DNA of 64,000 nt from Falsiruegeria mediterranea M17 (GCF_900302455.1 NZ_ONZG01000011.1:142714-206713), one strand, 5' to 3'; shown: positions 1-9,299, numbered from the stretch's first letter. A program made the numbers and translations. Notes: generated from the letters alone by a model not told the origin.

Positions 1-34
1 AGGCTCGAATAGCAGGTAAGTTTGCAATGGTCAT
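1..34 (-). CDS. 5' end of an unidentified gene running off the left edge
   Basis: An ATG on the minus strand at position 34 is preceded at good spacing by a strong ribosome binding site (GGGAGGAACC on the minus strand, about positions 39-48). Only eleven codons (MTIANLPAIRA) lie inside the window, too few to identify a family. The gene would be transcribed away from the cyclase gene, in the same direction, with about 150 bp between them. The start is supported by the ribosome binding site alone. Confidence 0.4.
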   Translation of the reverse strand, partial: MTIANLPAIRA

Positions 35-181
35 GATGGTTCCTCCCATCCACCACGATCCACCACAGCGCCAACCAGACTTTAGCAACTCAAGATAACA
101 AACTCGCGTGCACCTGCGGAGAAGGTCAGGTGAGAGCCCAAAGTACCAAATACAACGCTTGCTCTCGTCAGAGACTTCCCA

Positions 182-1984
182 CTACGAGTTTTCTCTGCGG
201 TCCAACCTGAATACCTCGATGGGTTCGCGTATGCCCTTGAGCGTGAACTCGCCAGAAGAGATCGAAGGACAGTCGTCCTCCACGGCAACGGCAGCTCGTG
301 TACTCAGTAGGATTTCGCCGTCCTCAGCCAGTTCGCAAAGACGCGAAGCGACGTTGATCGCTGTGCCTGATGCAGTGTACTCGGACCGCCCTTCGTAACC
401 CACCATGCCAACGGTGGCATAGCCCAGCGACACGCCGACCCCAAACCCCAGTCGGAATCCCATACGCTTCCAGTGTTTTGCCAACTCATCCATGCGAGAG
501 CGCATCGCGACAGCAAGTCGGACAGCATCTCCGGCTGGATCCGAGCAAGGGATCGGATCGTTGAACAGCACCATGATTCCATCGCCCATGCGATGATCAA
601 CACCCGCGCCATGGGCGTTGATCAACTTGCCCATTTCCTCGTGATAGGTTTGCAACACCTCGATGGTTTCTTCCGGTTCGGCGATCTCGCAGAAAGCTGT
701 GAAACCACGGATGTCACAGAACAGTACCCCTAGTAGTGCGCGGTGGCTCGCCAACATCTTTTCGGAGCCGGATGAGATTACGGTGTCCGCGACGGCGGCA
801 GGTAGAAAACGCTTGAGCTTGCCCATGCGTTCGATCTCGCCCACCTGGTCCTTAACCCTGTCCTCAAGCTCGGCATTGAGTGTTTCTAATGCACGGAATT
901 GGCGAACGTTTTCTATCGCGATGACCGCCTGCGCCGCAAAGGTTTCGACCATTCGAATTTCATCCGTCGTGAAAGGGCGAACCTCTCTGCGGCTTAGATT
1001 CAGGCATCCGAATGCAATTGCGTTCTTTACCAGCGGTATAGTCAAAAAGGTGCGGATCCCGACCTCATCGACGATCTTGCGCCGCACTGGATCACCTTCA
1101 AAGTACAGTGGATCATTTGCCATATCGGGCGTTTGAATCGTGCGGGACTCTCGAACCGTTACCGCAATCTGCAACTGTCCGGTCAGGTCAAACTCCGTAC
1201 CCTTGGGGAAGTGCTCCGACATCGGGCCGAATGCCGCTGCATACGCCAAATGGGTGCCTTCTGAATTGACCAAACTGATCCCGGCGAGATGGGCGTTGGT
1301 GAGGTGTCCGGCGTTTGACACGATAGCATCCAGAACCGGCTGCTCGTTGTCCCTAGACTGGCTAATGATCTTAAGAATTTCTGCCGAAGCCTGCTCCCGT
1401 TCCAGCCGAGTTCTTACTTCCCGAAACTGGCGCCCATTCTCAATGGCAATGACCGCCTGAGCTGCGAAGCTCTCGACCAAATGGATTTCGGTTTCGATGA
1501 ACGGCCTTACTTCTTTGCGGCTGAGTGCTATCGCACCAATCGCCTGCGGTCCGGAAAGCAATGGCACCACTAGCCAAGAACGTACTCCTTCAACATCAAC
1601 TACATGGCTGATGATGGGGTCTTTTTTGCGATAGAAATCGGTTTCGCTCAGATCGGCAATGTTGACGGTAAGACCAGATCGAATAGCTTCTGGAATCGGC
1701 CTGCCGCTGTCTAAGGGCGCTGTTCCCCCGACGTTGAAGGCTGTTTCCTCAAACCCCCAGTAGGCGGCTATTTCGAACTGTGTGCGCTCTGTGTTGGCGA
1801 GTTGCAGAGAGGCTTGGCTTGCCTCACATAACACCGCCGCCTGTGTGAGGATGGCTTCGAACACAGGTCCTTCGTCATCGCGAGACTTTTGAATGACTTG
1901 GAGGATGGTCCGGGTCGCTTCTTCGCGTCGAAGACCACGGTGCAGTTCGGTCAGAAGACTATCCCGTGTTGTGTCATTCTCCAT
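182..1984 (-). CDS. GAF-GAF class III adenylate/guanylate cyclase
   Basis: A 600-residue cytosolic signalling enzyme expected to make a cyclic nucleotide from ATP or GTP. Two GAF domains occupy roughly residues 35-195 and 210-365; the repeated segment FAAQAVIAIEN marks the end of each. A short coiled coil (about 365-395) leads into a class III cyclase domain (about 410-590). Metal-binding aspartates are visible in LFCDIRGF and MGDGIMVLF, and the transition-state Asn/Arg pair in TAINVASRL. The position that usually carries the purine-selecting Lys before GDG reads VDHRMGDG, so that Lys is absent. There is no membrane segment, so the input is probably a soluble ligand bound by the GAF domains. 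Confident on family, not on the nucleotide. Confidence 0.9.
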   Translation of the reverse strand: MENDTTRDSLLTELHRGLRREEATRTILQVIQKSRDDEGPVFEAILTQAAVLCEASQASLQLANTERTQFEIAAYWGFEETAFNVGGTAPLDSGRPIPEAIRSGLTVNIADLSETDFYRKKDPIISHVVDVEGVRSWLVVPLLSGPQAIGAIALSRKEVRPFIETEIHLVESFAAQAVIAIENGRQFREVRTRLEREQASAEILKIISQSRDNEQPVLDAIVSNAGHLTNAHLAGISLVNSEGTHLAYAAAFGPMSEHFPKGTEFDLTGQLQIAVTVRESRTIQTPDMANDPLYFEGDPVRRKIVDEVGIRTFLTIPLVKNAIAFGCLNLSRREVRPFTTDEIRMVETFAAQAVIAIENVRQFRALETLNAELEDRVKDQVGEIERMGKLKRFLPAAVADTVISSGSEKMLASHRALLGVLFCDIRGFTAFCEIAEPEETIEVLQTYHEEMGKLINAHGAGVDHRMGDGIMVLFNDPIPCSDPAGDAVRLAVAMRSRMDELAKHWKRMGFRLGFGVGVSLGYATVGMVGYEGRSEYTASGTAINVASRLCELAEDGEILLSTRAAVAVEDDCPSISSGEFTLKGIREPIEVFRLDRRENS

Positions 1985-2482
1985 GCCGGATACAACCTAC
2001 CTTGAGGTTCATTTGGTCGTTTGCGGTAGGCTATACGTGTCAGCGGTAACTTGCCAGACCGTTGAGCCTTGGTCGAAATTCGAAGGTCGGCCTTGTCCCG
2101 CTTGGCAGACCTTCGGGCGGATTTGACGCTCGCGAGTGCTGCGAATGGCGTGTGTGAGCCCATTGTGTGATTTCGGTATTCCCGTCGCATGTGCTCGCAG
2201 CACGAATATTGCTGCAAATGCGCAATTTTCTACGCCGCGGAGCGGCAGAAAAACCGGGCATTCATGCGAGCCGCAGTAAGAACAATACACTCAAGGCTAA
2301 TTTGCGGACCAAACCAACCCCTGCTTAGTTACGCCAGAGGTTAATTTTCGTTTTGCGACTTTGGCAGAAGACGATTTGAAAGTGACCATATGAATCTCTT
2401 TGCTGCCATTGCCCGTCTGGAGAGGCGAGAACTCATCAACAAACCCAATCTTCAACTCACAAACATCTTGAAATCCACTCGA
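1985..2482. other. Intergenic region without a convincing gene
   Basis: About 500 bp between the cyclase start and the HAD gene stop. Open frames of 60-93 codons exist on the minus strand, but they overlap one another, have no clear ribosome binding site and resemble no family I know. I read this as non-coding or decayed sequence. The promoter of the cyclase gene should lie near its left end. Confidence 0.6.
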
Positions 2483-3367
2483 TCAGATTCGGCTGAGGCG
2501 CCAATCTGCAAAAAGGTGCGCTTGCTTTGAAAATGGCTGCGTATCGTAGCCCGCAAACAAACCATCTTGCGTGACCAGTACAGTGCGCCACCCACGTGCC
2601 GCGGCACCCAGAATATCCGTATGGAGAGTATCGCCGCACATGGCAATCCGCTCAGGGGTCAGCGATCCCAGTGACGCCTCGATCAGATCATAAACTTCTG
2701 GGAAAGGCTTTCCAAAGAAATGTACATAGCCTGGGAATTGGTCAGCGATCTGGTGGCCATAGTGCCCTGGTTCAATGGAAAATCCGTTGTCGCGAGGCGC
2801 GGCCAGATCTGCGTTTGCGATCAATACTTTTCGCGGGCGCTGCTGCATCGCTGACACCAACAAATCTTGACGCGAGGTGGTCCAGTCAGCTGTCGACAGA
2901 AACAGGAATTGTTTGACTGTGTCATAGTCGTCGGCGTTGTCTTTCAGGCGCGTCACGTTGCCGGGCAGGTCGTTCAGCTGATCCGTGTCGGCGGCGATAA
3001 CACCCCAATGGCCTTCGCCCAGGTTTTGAAGGGCGGCTTCCCGGCTGGTGATGATTTCGTCGTCCTCGACACGCAATCCAAGACGTTTGAATTTGGCGCT
3101 TGCACCCTCTCGGTCGTAGCTGGCGGCATTGGTAAGGATGCGGATGGCGCAGCCCCTTGCCCGCAGCTGATCCAGCCGCATATCTGCACCGGGGATCATC
3201 GTTTCGCCCACGTTCAATACGCCAAACGCGTCAAAAACAAAGGCATCGACCTGATCGGCAATGTCCAGCAATGACGTGATCCCAAGCGAGGCTTCGCGGG
3301 CGATGACGTTCGGAAACCGTGCCCGCACTTCCTCGTAACGATCAAAAATCGACTGCGTTGTCAGCAT
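2483..3367 (-). CDS. HAD-superfamily class IIA hydrolase (TIGR01459-like)
   Basis: Predicted soluble phosphatase of the HAD class IIA group, 294 residues from the ATG at 3367 (an upstream in-frame ATG at 3397 would add ten unlikely residues). Motif I is VFDAFGVLN with the nucleophile Asp46; the second Asp of the usual DxD is Phe, as in the uncharacterised subfamily whose motif reads D-x-W/F-G. Motif II lies in ILTNAAS and motif IV in MCGDTLHTDILGA. Substrate unknown; phosphosugar or glycerol-phosphate phosphatase activity is inferred only from its divergent position to a DeoR regulator and Ugp-like importer. The shared intergenic region carries two copies of a likely operator, so it is probably co-regulated with the importer. 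Confidence 0.82.
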   Translation of the reverse strand: MLTTQSIFDRYEEVRARFPNVIAREASLGITSLLDIADQVDAFVFDAFGVLNVGETMIPGADMRLDQLRARGCAIRILTNAASYDREGASAKFKRLGLRVEDDEIITSREAALQNLGEGHWGVIAADTDQLNDLPGNVTRLKDNADDYDTVKQFLFLSTADWTTSRQDLLVSAMQQRPRKVLIANADLAAPRDNGFSIEPGHYGHQIADQFPGYVHFFGKPFPEVYDLIEASLGSLTPERIAMCGDTLHTDILGAAARGWRTVLVTQDGLFAGYDTQPFSKQAHLFADWRLSRI

Positions 3368-3441
3368 GCTTCCCCATTTCGTCTTCTGATCGCGCACTTG
3401 GGGATTACCTTAAAGAAAAATTCCATAAGCGAAAGGTAAAA

Positions 3442-3557
3442 CAACAAAACAACATTTTTTGAGAGCCACTGACAGCCTGTACCCCTATTTTCATAATTTT
3501 CCGATCAAAATATTCGAGTGCATAGGCCGGGTCGTGGAACAAAATGTTGTTTTGTTG
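3442..3557. promoter_or_regulatory. Paired 17-bp inverted operator, probably for the DeoR regulator
   Basis: The sequence CAACAAAACAACATTTT at 3442-3458 recurs as its exact reverse complement AAAATGTTGTTTTGTTG at 3541-3557, 17 of 17 bases, with starts 99 bp apart. One copy is near the HAD gene start and the other near the DeoR gene start. Each arm contains repeated ACAAC elements. Location and spacing suit repression by DNA looping, as known for other DeoR/GlpR-type regulators. The assignment to the adjacent DeoR protein is inference. Confidence 0.65.
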
Positions 3558-3604
3558 CTTTTTGCGGATTAACGTTGCGAGAGACGCAAGGATGTGGGGG
3601 TGGG

Positions 3605-4384
3605 ATGTCATCAAAAAAACAAAGACGGCGCGAGGCGATCTCGGCTTTGGTTCTTGAACAGGGTGCTGTGACCGTTGGTTCACTTGCTGACCGGTTTGAT
3701 GTTTCCATGCAGACGATCCGGCGCGATGTGGATACCCTATGTGAGGGCGACATGCTGCACCGCGTCCATGGCCGCATCGAACTGAGCGAAGAATTTCTCA
3801 ATACACCCTTCGATCAACGTGCTGGCACGAACCTGATGGGTAAGCGCGCTATCGGCGAGGCCACTGCAGAGCTGATCCCTGACGGTTCCACCTTGTTCGT
3901 TTCCATCGGCTCGACGCCGCTGAGCGTTGCACAGGCATTACGACGCCGGAAGGGACTGACCGTCATCACGAACAACCTGAGTGCCGCAATGGCGCTGAGC
4001 GAGGAAGTCTCGAACCGGATCATCCTGCCCGGTGGTGAGGTGCGTTTGCCGGATCGTGACATTCTGGGCAATGAAGTCCTGGACTTTTTTGGGCGTTTCC
4101 GAGCGGATTTTGCTGTGTTTGGTGCTGCCGGGATCGCGGAAGACGGCGGGTTGCTGGAATTTCACACAACCGAAGTAAGCGCGACACAAAAGATTTGTGA
4201 GAATGCCAAACAATCTCTTCTGGTCATCGACGGGTCAAAGTTCGGGCGGCAAGCCCCTGCATTGGGCGGCAATATTGCGGACATGGACCGGATCATCATC
4301 GACCGACGGCCGGGGGCGCAGTTTGCGCCTTTGCTGGACAATATCAAAGATCGCCTGCTTGTGGCTGAAGGACATGCAACATGA
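3605..4384 (+). CDS. DeoR/GlpR-family transcriptional repressor
   Basis: A 259-residue regulator: N-terminal winged helix (about residues 5-60, with VGSLADRFDVSMQTIRRDVDTL as recognition region) and a C-terminal sugar-phosphate-sensing domain (about 75-250, with SIGSTPLSVAQAL and NNLSAAMAL). The ATG at 3605 is preferred over the upstream ATG at 3518 because the added 29 residues do not fit the family. Its stop overlaps the ATP-binding subunit gene by 4 bp, so it is the first gene of the importer operon. Members of this family usually respond to a phosphorylated sugar or glycerol 3-phosphate, which suits the downstream genes. Confidence 0.9.
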   Translation: MSSKKQRRREAISALVLEQGAVTVGSLADRFDVSMQTIRRDVDTLCEGDMLHRVHGRIELSEEFLNTPFDQRAGTNLMGKRAIGEATAELIPDGSTLFVSIGSTPLSVAQALRRRKGLTVITNNLSAAMALSEEVSNRIILPGGEVRLPDRDILGNEVLDFFGRFRADFAVFGAAGIAEDGGLLEFHTTEVSATQKICENAKQSLLVIDGSKFGRQAPALGGNIADMDRIIIDRRPGAQFAPLLDNIKDRLLVAEGHAT

Positions 4385-5400
4385 CAACAACACCGTTTGT
4401 GAAGCTCGACGGCGTGGCAAAGCGCTGGAACGGCCAATTGGGCGTTGAAGGCATCAAGCTGGATATTCCCGAGGGCAGCTTCACCGCACTTCTGGGCCCG
4501 TCCGGGTGCGGGAAGTCTACCACGCTGCGCCTGTTGGCGGGGCTGGAATTGCCCGACGAGGGTAAGATTCTGATCGACGGCAAGGACGTGACGACAAGTG
4601 CTGCATCGGACCGAAACCTGTCGATGGTGTTCCAGTCCTACGCGCTTTTTCCTCATCTGTCGGTTGCCGAAAATGTCATGTTTGGCCTCAAGGTCCGGCG
4701 CGTCCCAAAGAAGGAGCGGCTGGAAAAGCTGCACCGTGCTTTGGAAATCACCGGCCTGCTCGGTCTTGAAGATCGCAAGCCCGGCGAATTGTCGGGTGGT
4801 CAGCGCCAGCGTGTCGCCCTGGCCCGCGCCATCGTGGCGGGGCAACGCCTTTGCTTGATGGATGAACCGCTGTCCAATCTTGATGCCAAGCTGCGCAACG
4901 CCGTGCGCAAGGACATCAAGAAATTGCAACGAGATCTGGGCATCACGGTCGTCTATGTGACCCACGACCAGACAGAAGCGATGAGTATGGCCGACACGGT
5001 TGTGCTGATGAAGGACGGGCATATCCAGCAGGTTGGTTCGCCCGAGGACTTGTACAGCAGGCCCAACAACACCTTTGTCGCCGAATTTGTCGGCGCGCCG
5101 CCGATGGCATTGCTGCAGTCGTCCGTTTTGGACGGGTTTGGCGACGACAAGACAATCGGGATCAGAGCCGAGAACATCCAGATTGTGCCAAAGGGCGAAG
5201 GACGGATGCGCTGCACTGTCAATGAAAGTGAATTTCTGGGCGCGGAGACACTGATTGGTCTGGATCACGCGGGCGCTGCGGGGCTCTGCGTGCTTAAGCC
5301 GGGTCTTTCGATGATGGCCGAAGGCAACGAGATCGACATTTCCTTTCACGACGAAAATCTGCACGTCTTCGACGCTGCGGGCCAACGACTGGCGGGGTGA
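4381..5400 (+). CDS. ABC importer ATP-binding protein, UgpC/MalK type
   Basis: ATPase subunit (339 residues) of a carbohydrate-type (CUT1) importer. Walker A GPSGCGKST is at about residues 39-47, Q-loop in VFQSYALFP, signature LSGGQRQR at about 138-145, Walker B LCLMDEPLSNLD, and the switch His in YVTHDQTEA. A C-terminal TOBE-like regulatory domain follows residue 240. The gene overlaps the DeoR gene by 4 bp and precedes the binding protein. Glycerol-3-phosphate or glycerophosphodiester as substrate is inferred from the downstream phosphodiesterase; the protein alone only shows membership of the MalK/UgpC group. Confidence 0.93.
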   Translation: MTTTPFVKLDGVAKRWNGQLGVEGIKLDIPEGSFTALLGPSGCGKSTTLRLLAGLELPDEGKILIDGKDVTTSAASDRNLSMVFQSYALFPHLSVAENVMFGLKVRRVPKKERLEKLHRALEITGLLGLEDRKPGELSGGQRQRVALARAIVAGQRLCLMDEPLSNLDAKLRNAVRKDIKKLQRDLGITVVYVTHDQTEAMSMADTVVLMKDGHIQQVGSPEDLYSRPNNTFVAEFVGAPPMALLQSSVLDGFGDDKTIGIRAENIQIVPKGEGRMRCTVNESEFLGAETLIGLDHAGAAGLCVLKPGLSMMAEGNEIDISFHDENLHVFDAAGQRLAG

Positions 5401-5447
5401 AAACCACTTGCCGACACGACAATGAACGAAAACAATGGGAGAGAGAG

Positions 5448-6716
5448 ATGAAACTATTTTCGACAACAGGATTGGGTCTGGCGACGGCTATGGCCGTTGG
5501 TCTTGCCGTACCAGCAAGTGCTGAAACCGAACTGACGATGTATTACCCGATTGCTGTCGGGGGTGCATTGACCGAAGTGGTGGACAGCATAGTTGCCGAC
5601 TTTGAAGCCGCAAACCCTGACATCAAGGTGAACGCGATCTATTCGGGCAACTACGATGACACGCGCGTGCGTGCCTTGTCCGCACTTGCCTCTGGAGAGC
5701 CTGCCCAATTGGCGGTGATGTTTTCCATCGATGCCTATGACCTGATCGAACAGGAATTGGTTATCCCGTTCGAGGAGGTCGCAACAACGGACGCGGACAA
5801 AGAATGGCTGGACGGATTCTATCCCGCGCTCATGGCCAATGGTAAGATCGAAGGCCAGACATGGGGCATCCCGTTCCAGCGCTCAACTATCGTGGCCTAT
5901 TACAACAAGGACTTGTTCCGCGCCGCAGGTCTGGACCCGGAAGCACCGCCCACGACTTGGGACGAAATGATCTCGATGGGCAAAACCCTGACCCAGGGCG
6001 ACACTTACGGCCTGATGATCCCCTCCACCGGATATCCTTATTGGATGTTCCAGGCTCTTGCGATCCAGAATGGCAAAGAGGTCATGTCCAACGATGGTCT
6101 GACCACTTATTTCGACGACCCAACCGTTGTGGAAACTCTGGAGTTCTGGAAATCGCTTTCGGCCGAACATGGCATCATGCCGACAGGCACAGTTGAATGG
6201 GGTACACTGCGTCAGGCATTCCTTGAAGGCCAAACCGCAATGATGTGGCATTCAACCGGCAACCTGACTGCGGTAAAAAAAGGCGCAAGCTTTGACTTTG
6301 GGGTGGCCGAACTGCCCGCCAATGTGCGCAAAGGCTCCCCCACGGGTGGCGGCAACTTTTACCTGTTCAAAGACACAACAGACGAAGAACGCGCCGCAGC
6401 ACTCAAGCTGATGCAATTCATGACCTCGCCCGAACAGGCCGCAGCATGGTCCATCGGCACAGGCTACATGGGCGTGTCATCCGCTGCCTACGAGACAGAT
6501 GCGTTGAAGGCCTACACGGCTGAATTCCCACCTGCCTTGGTGGCGCGCAACCAGCTGGAAAACGCTGTGGCTGAATTCTCGACCTTCGAGACAGCCCGCG
6601 TGCGTGATGGTCTGAACAATGCGATCCAATCAGCTTTGACCGGAGCGAAAGAACCAGCTGAAGCGCTGGCCGAGGCACAAGCCGCCGCTGTGCGCCTGCT
6701 CAAAGACTACCAATAA
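5448..6716 (+). CDS. Extracellular solute-binding protein, UgpB-like
   Basis: Periplasmic binding protein of family 1 (422 residues). The start at 5448 follows the purine-rich GGGAGAGAG and gives a clean signal peptide with cleavage after VPASA; the longer frame from 5397 has a charged, unlikely N-terminus. The mature protein begins ETELTMYYPIAVGG and carries FEAANPDIKVN and MIPSTGYPYWMFQ, typical of glycerol-phosphate and sugar-binding members of this family. A hairpin lies between this gene and the first permease gene. The substrate is not readable from sequence. Confidence 0.9.
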   Translation: MKLFSTTGLGLATAMAVGLAVPASAETELTMYYPIAVGGALTEVVDSIVADFEAANPDIKVNAIYSGNYDDTRVRALSALASGEPAQLAVMFSIDAYDLIEQELVIPFEEVATTDADKEWLDGFYPALMANGKIEGQTWGIPFQRSTIVAYYNKDLFRAAGLDPEAPPTTWDEMISMGKTLTQGDTYGLMIPSTGYPYWMFQALAIQNGKEVMSNDGLTTYFDDPTVVETLEFWKSLSAEHGIMPTGTVEWGTLRQAFLEGQTAMMWHSTGNLTAVKKGASFDFGVAELPANVRKGSPTGGGNFYLFKDTTDEERAAALKLMQFMTSPEQAAAWSIGTGYMGVSSAAYETDALKAYTAEFPPALVARNQLENAVAEFSTFETARVRDGLNNAIQSALTGAKEPAEALAEAQAAAVRLLKDYQ

Positions 6717-6727
6717 CGATACCATTA

Positions 6728-6754
6728 GGGTCGGCGCGCTGTTTGTGCCGGCCC
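6728..6754 (+). terminator. Intercistronic hairpin after the binding-protein gene
   Basis: GGGTCGGC at 6728-6735 pairs with GCCGGCCC at 6747-6754 (one wobble) across an 11-bp loop. It lies in the 66-bp gap between the binding-protein and permease genes. Such hairpins often trim distal transcription and protect binding-protein mRNA; a full terminator is unlikely because the operon continues. Confidence 0.5.
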
Positions 6755-6782
6755 ATCTTTTGTCACGCAGCGGAGACGCGCC

Positions 6783-7676
6783 ATGTCAGCCCACGCCAAT
6801 CTTGAACGCCGCAGACAGGCCATTTATGGCTGGCTCTTGCTGTCGCCTGCCGCTGTTCTGCTGACGCTGTTTGCGTTCTATCCGTCGGTCGCGACCCTTT
6901 GGTCGAGCCTGTTTTCCCGCGGCACCCGCCGCAAACCCACCGAATTCGTAGGCACCGAAAACTACGCCGAGCTATTTGCCGATCCGACCTTCTGGATCGT
7001 GGTCAAGAACAACCTGCTTTATGCAGGCATCACAATCCCGGTGTCGATCTTTATCGCGCTGTCGATGGCGCTTTGGGCCAATGGGAAAATCCGCGCCCGT
7101 GGCTTTGTGCGCACTGCCTATTTCACGCCAACCGTTCTGCCGATGATCGCTGCTGCAAATCTATGGCTTTTCTTCTATACCCCCGGCCTTGGGGTGCTGG
7201 ACCAAATCGGCAGCCTGTTCGGCTTGCCGTCCGTGAACTGGCTGGGCCAGCCGGAAACGGCGCTTTGGGCCATCATCATTGTGACGATCTGGAAAGAGGC
7301 GGGGTTTTTCATGATCTTCTACCTCGCCGCGCTGCAGACGATCCCGGCAGACCTTAAGGAAGCCGCTGATATCGAAGGGGCCAGCCGCTGGACCTATACG
7401 CGCCGCATCGTGTTGCCTCTGTTGATGCCGACGACGCTGTTCATTGCTGTGAACGCCATGATCAACTCGGTCAAGCTGATCGACCATCTGTTCATCCTGA
7501 CCAAAGGGGGGCCGTCAGATGCCTCCAAACTCATCCTCTATTACATTTACGAGATGGCCTTTGCCTTCTTTGATGCGCCAAGTGCGGCGGCTATGACGAT
7601 GATGGTCATCGGTGTGTTGGGGATCGTCGCGGCTGTGCAGTTTCTCTACCTTGACAAAAGGACGCATTACCAATGA
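6783..7676 (+). CDS. ABC importer permease, UgpA/MalF type
   Basis: Inner-membrane permease (297 residues) with about six transmembrane segments, the first at residues 14-36. The EAA loop that docks on the ATPase reads EAADIEGASRWTYTRRIVLP at about residues 196-215. The stop overlaps the second permease gene by 4 bp (ATGA). It forms the heterodimeric channel with the next gene product. Strong family call; substrate taken from context only. Confidence 0.92.
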   Translation: MSAHANLERRRQAIYGWLLLSPAAVLLTLFAFYPSVATLWSSLFSRGTRRKPTEFVGTENYAELFADPTFWIVVKNNLLYAGITIPVSIFIALSMALWANGKIRARGFVRTAYFTPTVLPMIAAANLWLFFYTPGLGVLDQIGSLFGLPSVNWLGQPETALWAIIIVTIWKEAGFFMIFYLAALQTIPADLKEAADIEGASRWTYTRRIVLPLLMPTTLFIAVNAMINSVKLIDHLFILTKGGPSDASKLILYYIYEMAFAFFDAPSAAAMTMMVIGVLGIVAAVQFLYLDKRTHYQ

Positions 7677-8482
7677 AGAGCTTGACCAAATTCATGGACA
7701 GCTTTGGCGCGATCCTTTTGGCAATCATCTGGATTTCCCCCCTGCTGTTCGCCTTTTGGGCCGCGACACATTCCACGTCAGATGCGGTCAATCTGAACGT
7801 GTTCTCGCCTTGGACCTTGGATAACTTTCGCGTCGCTTGGGCGGGGGCGCCATGGCTGAAGTATTTTATCAACACCTTCATGTTGGTGACCGTGATCCTG
7901 ATTGGACAGTTCTTTCTGACCACACTGGCGGGCTTTGCCTTTGCGCAGTTGCAGTTCCCCGGAAAGGACTTCGTCTTCATTTTGGTGCTGATGCAGCTTT
8001 TCATCCTGCCCGAAGTCCTGATCGTGGAAAACTATGCGATGATCTCGCGGCTTGGGCTATTCGATACGATCCTTGGCGTCGGCATGCCCTACATGGCCAG
8101 CGCGTTTGGGATATTCCTTATGCGCCAAGCCTTCAAAGGGGTCCCGATTGAGCTGCACGAGGCCGCGCGGATTGAAGGCTGTGGATTGCTGGGCATTCTT
8201 TGGCGAGTCTATGTGCCCTTGGCAAAACCAACATATCTGGCCTACGCGCTGGTGTCCGTTTCAACCCATTGGAACAATTTTCTGTGGCCATTGATCGTCA
8301 CCAATTCTCCTGAAACACGCCCCCTGACGGTTGGTCTGTCAATCTTTGGCGCGCCAGAAAACGGCGTTGATATCAGCGTCATTTCGGCCGCTACACTGAT
8401 GTCCGTCGCGCCATTGCTGATCGCTTTTCTGATCTTCCAACGTCAATTCGTCCAGGCCTTCCTGCGCGCAGGGATCAAATGA
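7673..8482 (+). CDS. ABC importer permease, UgpE/MalG type
   Basis: Second permease (269 residues), about six transmembrane segments, with the EAA loop EAARIEGCGLLGILWRVYVP at about residues 164-183. It begins inside the stop of the first permease gene and its own stop overlaps the phosphodiesterase gene by 4 bp, showing tight translational coupling across permease, permease and hydrolase. It completes the DeoR-ATPase-binding protein-permease-permease operon. Confidence 0.92.
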   Translation: MKSLTKFMDSFGAILLAIIWISPLLFAFWAATHSTSDAVNLNVFSPWTLDNFRVAWAGAPWLKYFINTFMLVTVILIGQFFLTTLAGFAFAQLQFPGKDFVFILVLMQLFILPEVLIVENYAMISRLGLFDTILGVGMPYMASAFGIFLMRQAFKGVPIELHEAARIEGCGLLGILWRVYVPLAKPTYLAYALVSVSTHWNNFLWPLIVTNSPETRPLTVGLSIFGAPENGVDISVISAATLMSVAPLLIAFLIFQRQFVQAFLRAGIK

Positions 8483-9279
8483 CAACAATCCTACAAATCT
8501 CCGACACGCATATCGTGGCACCTGGTGGGCTTGTCGCGGGTCGGCTCGACACTGCAGATGCCCTGGATCGCCTAGTCGCCCGGATCGGTGCAATCCGTCA
8601 CCAGATCGGGGTGCTGGATGCAGTCCTTGTCAGCGGTGATCTCAGCGATGATGGCAGCGCGCAAAGCTATGACCACTTCAAAACGCTGATCACCCCCCTT
8701 GAAGTGCCGCTGCATGTCATCCCCGGTAATCATGATGCACGAGCGCCGATGCGTGCAGCCTTTGCTGATCAGATTCCGGGCGCGGGTCCCATCAACTGGG
8801 ACCATAGGACCGGAGAGATTTGTCTTATCGGTCTAGACACATTGGTCGAAGGGCAAAAGCACGGAACCCTGACCGTTGAGACCCTGACCTTTCTGCGGGA
8901 CGCATTGGTCCGCGCGGATGGCGCCCCGGTCTTGCTGGCGTTGCATCACCCGCCTTTTTCATGCGGGATCAGGTTCATGGATGACATCGGCTTGACCAAT
9001 CAACAGGATTTCGCAGATGCCGTTGGCGGCTATGCAGGTGAGCTTCGGATTGTCTGCGGGCATATCCACGCCATGATGATCCATACTGTTGCAGGCCAGG
9101 TCGCGGTCTCCGCACCATCGCCCAACAGCACCTTTGCCTATGACAGGCGCCCCGATGCGCCGGTTGGGTTTCACACTCAGGAGGACGGATGTCTGCTGCA
9201 CCGATGGGATGGGGGTTTTCAGTCGATCCGCATCGGCCCAAATGACGGTGCCGGTCCCTTTCCCTTCAAGATTGACTGA
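8479..9279 (+). CDS. Metallophosphoesterase, GpdQ/CpdA-like glycerophosphodiesterase
   Basis: A 266-residue calcineurin-fold hydrolase with all expected dinuclear metal ligands: Asp9 and His11 (ISDTHIV), Asp54 (SGDLSDDG), Asn84 and His85 (PGNHDA), a further His in LALHHPPF and the GHIH pair in CGHIHAM. Length matches the GpdQ/CpdA family. No signal peptide, so it acts in the cytosol. Because it is the last translationally coupled gene of the importer operon, hydrolysis of an imported glycerophosphodiester is the best inference; cyclic-nucleotide hydrolysis (CpdA role) is the alternative. Confidence 0.85.
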   Translation: MTTILQISDTHIVAPGGLVAGRLDTADALDRLVARIGAIRHQIGVLDAVLVSGDLSDDGSAQSYDHFKTLITPLEVPLHVIPGNHDARAPMRAAFADQIPGAGPINWDHRTGEICLIGLDTLVEGQKHGTLTVETLTFLRDALVRADGAPVLLALHHPPFSCGIRFMDDIGLTNQQDFADAVGGYAGELRIVCGHIHAMMIHTVAGQVAVSAPSPNSTFAYDRRPDAPVGFHTQEDGCLLHRWDGGFQSIRIGPNDGAGPFPFKID

Positions 9280-9299
9280 AGAGCAGGAGAGCAGGACCG

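Noticed and set aside
2009..2290. 93-codon minus-strand frame in the 2.0-2.5 kb gap
   Set aside because: Overlaps other frames of similar length, lacks a ribosome binding site and resembles no known family.
4162..5466. 434-codon minus-strand frame
   Set aside because: Antisense to the ATP-binding subunit gene with clear Walker and signature motifs; no family resemblance.
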